Shown: one piece after another, positions 3,703 to 6,133 of the stretch
How positions within the stretch are numbered: the stretch's first letter is position 1
Layout of the letters: the number at the start of each line of letters is the position of its first letter
Assembly (NCBI GenBank): GCA_947478535.1
Contig: CANJXD010000361.1
Location: 1-6,133, forward strand
Direction: 5' to 3'
DNA: 6,133 nucleotides
Origin: Acetobacteraceae bacterium
GTDB taxonomy: Bacteria > Pseudomonadota > Alphaproteobacteria > Acetobacterales > Acetobacteraceae
The notes under the pieces: model-generated
Seen by the model: the letters and a program-made list of their open reading frames with translations, nothing else
Told to the model about the DNA's origin: nothing
Database searches by the model: none
Position numbers and translations under genes: made by a program

Positions 3703-6133
3703 GTGCGCCGCCGCGTCGGCGCCATGCTCCGCCCGCCGCCGCAGCTCACCGTCTCGGAATGGGCCGAGCGCCACCGCATGCTCGGCAGCCGCGCCTCGGC
3801 GGAGCCCGGCCCGTGGCGGACCAGCCGCACGCCGTATCTGAAGGACGTGATGGACGCGCTGTCGGCGGTGCATCCCGCCCGACGCGTGGTGTTCATGAAA
3901 GGGGCGCAGGTCGGCGCGCCGCTGGCAATCACCACGCCAATCCCGACGGCCGAAGGCTGGGCGACGATGGGTTCACTCGTCGTCGGCGACACGTTATTCG
4001 ACGAGCGTGGCCAGCCATGTCGTGTCACCGGCGTGTCGCCCATCATGATTGGCCGCACCTGCTACACCATCACCTTTGACGATGGCGCTAGCGTCGTCTG
4101 CGATGGCGAGCATCGTTGGCCGGTGTGGGAATTCACCGATGCCGAGAAGCCGGCGGCGCGGGTTCTGCACACTCGGGAGATGATCCAGTGGGTCCGCATC
4201 GGTCGCGGCCCGCGGTATCGCTACGCCATCGATTGCTGTGCTCCTGCCGAACTGCCGGAACAGGACCTGCTCATCCATCCTTACGTGCTGGGGATGTGGT
4301 TGGGCGATGGTTCCTCGGCCATGAACCATATCAGCGTCCACGAGGAGGATGCGGAAGCCGCCGAACACCTCCAGGCCTGCGGCGTGGTCGCACAATTTCG
4401 TCTGCCCCGTTGGCGCAAGGGCTGCTGCGCCAACATCGTCATCGACCCGACATTCCGGCTGGTTGACGATGGCCAGACGCCAGCCAGCATTCAGCACCGC
4501 TCGCGCTTCACGACGCGGCTTCGGATGTTGGATCTGCTCGACAACAAGCACATTCCCGCGGCGTATATGCGCGCGAGCCGGGAGCAACGGCTCGATCTGA
4601 TCCGCGGCATGATGGATTCGGATGGGACCATCTCGCCGGACGGCAAGCGCTGCGAATTCTGCAATGCCGATCGCGGCCTGGTAGACGGCATGCTCGAGCT
4701 GCTGCGCAGCCTCGGCTACAAGCCGGCTGTCTATTTCATGGCGTCGCGCCGCAAAGTCATCAACGGCCAGGACCGGACCTGCCTCGGCTACTGGCGAGTG
4801 TCGTGGACCGCCTATTCGGAAGAGCCGATGTTCCGGCTCTCCCGCAAGGTGGCGCGAATGCGCCCGATCGCGCGCGGCAGGCCCGGCAAGAGTCGGCGAC
4901 GCCGTATCGTCAGCATCGAACCGACCAACAGCGTGCCGGTCCGCTGCATCGAGGTGGATTCGCCGAACCACCTCTATCTCTGTGGCGCGGGTTGGATCCC
5001 CACGCACAACACGGAAAGCGGGAACAACTGGCTCGGCTACATCATGCACCACGTGCCGGCGCCGGCGCTGGCGGTGCAGCCGACCGTGGAACTGGCCAAG
5101 CGCTTCTCGCGCCAACGCATCGACCCGCTGCTGGAGGAGACACCGGCGCTGCGGGAACGCGTTGCTCCCGCCCGTGCGCGCGACAGCGGCAACACCATGC
5201 TGTCGAAGGAATTCCCCGGCGGCATCCTGGTGCTGACGGGAGCGAACAGCGCCGTTGGCCTGCGCTCGATGACGGCGCGGTTTCTGTTCCTGGACGAGGT
5301 GGACGCCTATCCCGGCGACGTCGCTGGCGAGGGTGATCCCATTGCGCTGGCCGAGGCCCGGGCGCGGACCTTTGGCTGGCGCCGCAAGGCCTTCCTGGTC
5401 AGCACGCCCACGATCGCCGGCCGCAGCAGGATCGAGCGGGAGTATCTTGCGAGCGACCAGCGGCGGTTCTTCGTGCCGTGCACGGCGTGCGGCGAGATGC
5501 AGTGGCTGCGGTTCGAGCGGCTGCTCTGGGAGAAGGGTGCGCCGGAGACGGCGCGGTATCATTGCACCGCCTGCGATCATCCCATGCAGGAGCACGACAA
5601 GACCGCCATGCTGAGCGGCGGTGAGTGGCGCGCGACGGCAGAAGGCCAGGACCCGCACACCATCGGCTTTCACATCTCGGCGCTGTACTCGCCAGTCGGC
5701 TGGCTGTCCTGGGCGCAGATCGCCCGGGATTGGGAGGCGGCCCAGGGCAAGCCCGAGGACATCAAGACCTTCAAGAATACGGTCCTGGGCGAGACCTGGC
5801 AGGAGCAGGGCGAGGCGCCGGACTGGGAGCGGCTCGTGGAGCGCCGCGAGGATTTCGCGATGGGCGTGGTGCCGCCCGGGGCGCTCGTGCTGACCGCCGG
5901 CGTCGACGTCCAGGACGACCGCCTCGAATGCGACGTCTGGGGCTGGGCGGAGGGCTTCTCCTCCTGGCTCGTCGATCACGTGGTGATCCCGGGCAGCCCG
6001 CGGGACCGCGAGCCTTGGGACGAACTCGCCAGGGTGCTGGCGCGCGACTGGCCCCGGCATGGCGGCGGTGCCATGCGCATCGCCCGGCTCTGCGTGGACA
6101 CCGGCGGCCGCGACACCGCCGCCGTCTATGGCC
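3703..6133 (+). CDS. Phage terminase large subunit, GpA family, intein-containing precursor (3' end outside window)
   Basis: The packaging motor: an N-terminal ATPase that drives DNA into the capsid and a C-terminal nuclease that cuts concatemers. The frame has no stop to the window's end. Numbering from GTG 3703, residues 1-72 are the N-extein (PPPQLTVSEWAERHRML, then the P-loop start KGAQVGA at 66-72). Residues 73-436 are an intein. The C-extein resumes TESGNNWLGY, with Walker B FLFLDEVDAYP (catalytic D531-E532), STPT (567-570), a zinc-ribbon-like pair of CxxC motifs (593/596 and 621/624), and GVDVQDDRLE (D735) and DTGGRDT of the nuclease domain. Spliced numbering is 364 lower after the junction. 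The start is uncertain: GTG 3703 is the most upstream conventional start after an in-frame stop at 3634, and ATG 3724 is an alternative; neither has a close Shine-Dalgarno, so coupling to the upstream gene is likely. Confidence 0.93.
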   Translation, partial: MRRRVGAMLRPPPQLTVSEWAERHRMLGSRASAEPGPWRTSRTPYLKDVMDALSAVHPARRVVFMKGAQVGAPLAITTPIPTAEGWATMGSLVVGDTLFDERGQPCRVTGVSPIMIGRTCYTITFDDGASVVCDGEHRWPVWEFTDAEKPAARVLHTREMIQWVRIGRGPRYRYAIDCCAPAELPEQDLLIHPYVLGMWLGDGSSAMNHISVHEEDAEAAEHLQACGVVAQFRLPRWRKGCCANIVIDPTFRLVDDGQTPASIQHRSRFTTRLRMLDLLDNKHIPAAYMRASREQRLDLIRGMMDSDGTISPDGKRCEFCNADRGLVDGMLELLRSLGYKPAVYFMASRRKVINGQDRTCLGYWRVSWTAYSEEPMFRLSRKVARMRPIARGRPGKSRRRRIVSIEPTNSVPVRCIEVDSPNHLYLCGAGWIPTHNTESGNNWLGYIMHHVPAPALAVQPTVELAKRFSRQRIDPLLEETPALRERVAPARARDSGNTMLSKEFPGGILVLTGANSAVGLRSMTARFLFLDEVDAYPGDVAGEGDPIALAEARARTFGWRRKAFLVSTPTIAGRSRIEREYLASDQRRFFVPCTACGEMQWLRFERLLWEKGAPETARYHCTACDHPMQEHDKTAMLSGGEWRATAEGQDPHTIGFHISALYSPVGWLSWAQIARDWEAAQGKPEDIKTFKNTVLGETWQEQGEAPDWERLVERREDFAMGVVPPGALVLTAGVDVQDDRLECDVWGWAEGFSSWLVDHVVIPGSPRDREPWDELARVLARDWPRHGGGAMRIARLCVDTGGRDTAAVYG
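3919..5010 (+). mobile_element. Class 3 intein with LAGLIDADG homing endonuclease, in the terminase P-loop
   Basis: A 364-residue in-frame protein intron that excises itself and joins the terminase halves. Block A is PLAITTPIPTAEGW (residues 1-14), with Pro in place of the usual Cys1 or Ser1. Block B contains GASVVCDGEHRWPVW, with His65 and Trp67. Block F is VRCIEVDSPNHLYL, with Cys343 and His351. Block G is GWIPTHN, with Thr362, His363 and Asn364; the +1 residue is Thr. Trp, Cys and Thr at these places are the WCT triplet of class 3 inteins, in which the block-F Cys makes the first attack. Between the splicing blocks lies a homing endonuclease with two LAGLIDADG motifs: VLGMWLGDG (123-131, catalytic Asp130) and LIRGMMDSDG (227-236, catalytic Asp235). 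A basic stretch (315-329) follows. No stop or frameshift is seen, so both activities look intact. By hand count 20% of codons end in A or T (69 of 340) against 12% in sampled extein (31 of 260), hinting at a separate origin. Confidence 0.93.

Noticed and set aside
3919..5010. Possibility that the insertion is a group I or group II intron, or a frameshifted pseudogene.
   Set aside because: The reading frame passes through both borders without a stop, and the borders carry intein blocks A, B, F and G ending in His-Asn before Thr. That is protein splicing, not RNA splicing.
4116..5336. Several + strand frames of 84-177 codons inside the terminase/intein region.
   Set aside because: All are out of frame with the continuous terminase-intein reading frame and have no motifs.
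3994..6060. Long 688-codon open frame on the minus strand opposite the terminase.
   Set aside because: It is a compositional shadow: the + strand encodes all GpA and intein motifs with G/C-ending codons, which leaves the antisense frame open. Its translation shows no domain, only Arg/Ala/His-rich sequence.

Overview
The window is a 6.1 kb piece of a high-GC tailed-phage or prophage genome. The host is most likely an alphaproteobacterium, possibly Acetobacteraceae or a relative. That host call is an inference from the strong G/C preference at third codon positions, the DUF3489-type protein and the lambda-GpA-type terminase; nothing in the window fixes the taxon. All supported genes are on the + strand, and both ends cut through genes.

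Layout. (1) Positions 1-1579 hold two overlapping DNA methyltransferase genes: the C-terminal end of one, then a complete protein that fuses a ParB-like domain to a beta-class amino-methyltransferase. (2) Positions 1580-3269 hold three accessory genes: a 78-residue hypothetical protein, a 271-residue DUF3489-type protein with a C-terminal winged-helix-like domain, and a 98-residue hypothetical protein. The two small genes carry the same leader: a 29/32-identical element sits 58-59 bases before each start codon. A terminator-like hairpin separates the DUF3489 gene from the second leader, and another strong hairpin precedes the DUF3489 gene. (3) Positions 3312-6133 are the DNA-packaging module: a probable small terminase subunit, then the GpA-family large terminase subunit, which runs off the right edge.

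The main result is in the large terminase. Its open frame is uninterrupted from about 3703 to the end of the window. It contains a 364-codon intein (3919-5010) with a LAGLIDADG homing endonuclease, inserted inside the Walker A loop. Removing it restores KGAQVGA|TESGNNW, a normal GpA P-loop. The intein starts with Pro rather than Cys or Ser. It carries Trp in block B, Cys in block F and Thr in block G, which is the WCT signature of class 3 inteins (block-F cysteine nucleophile).

How the genes fit together: the methyltransferases probably modify phage DNA, for example against host restriction. The small and large terminase subunits would recognise and package concatemeric DNA. Because the intein splits the ATP-binding loop, packaging should require prior protein splicing.
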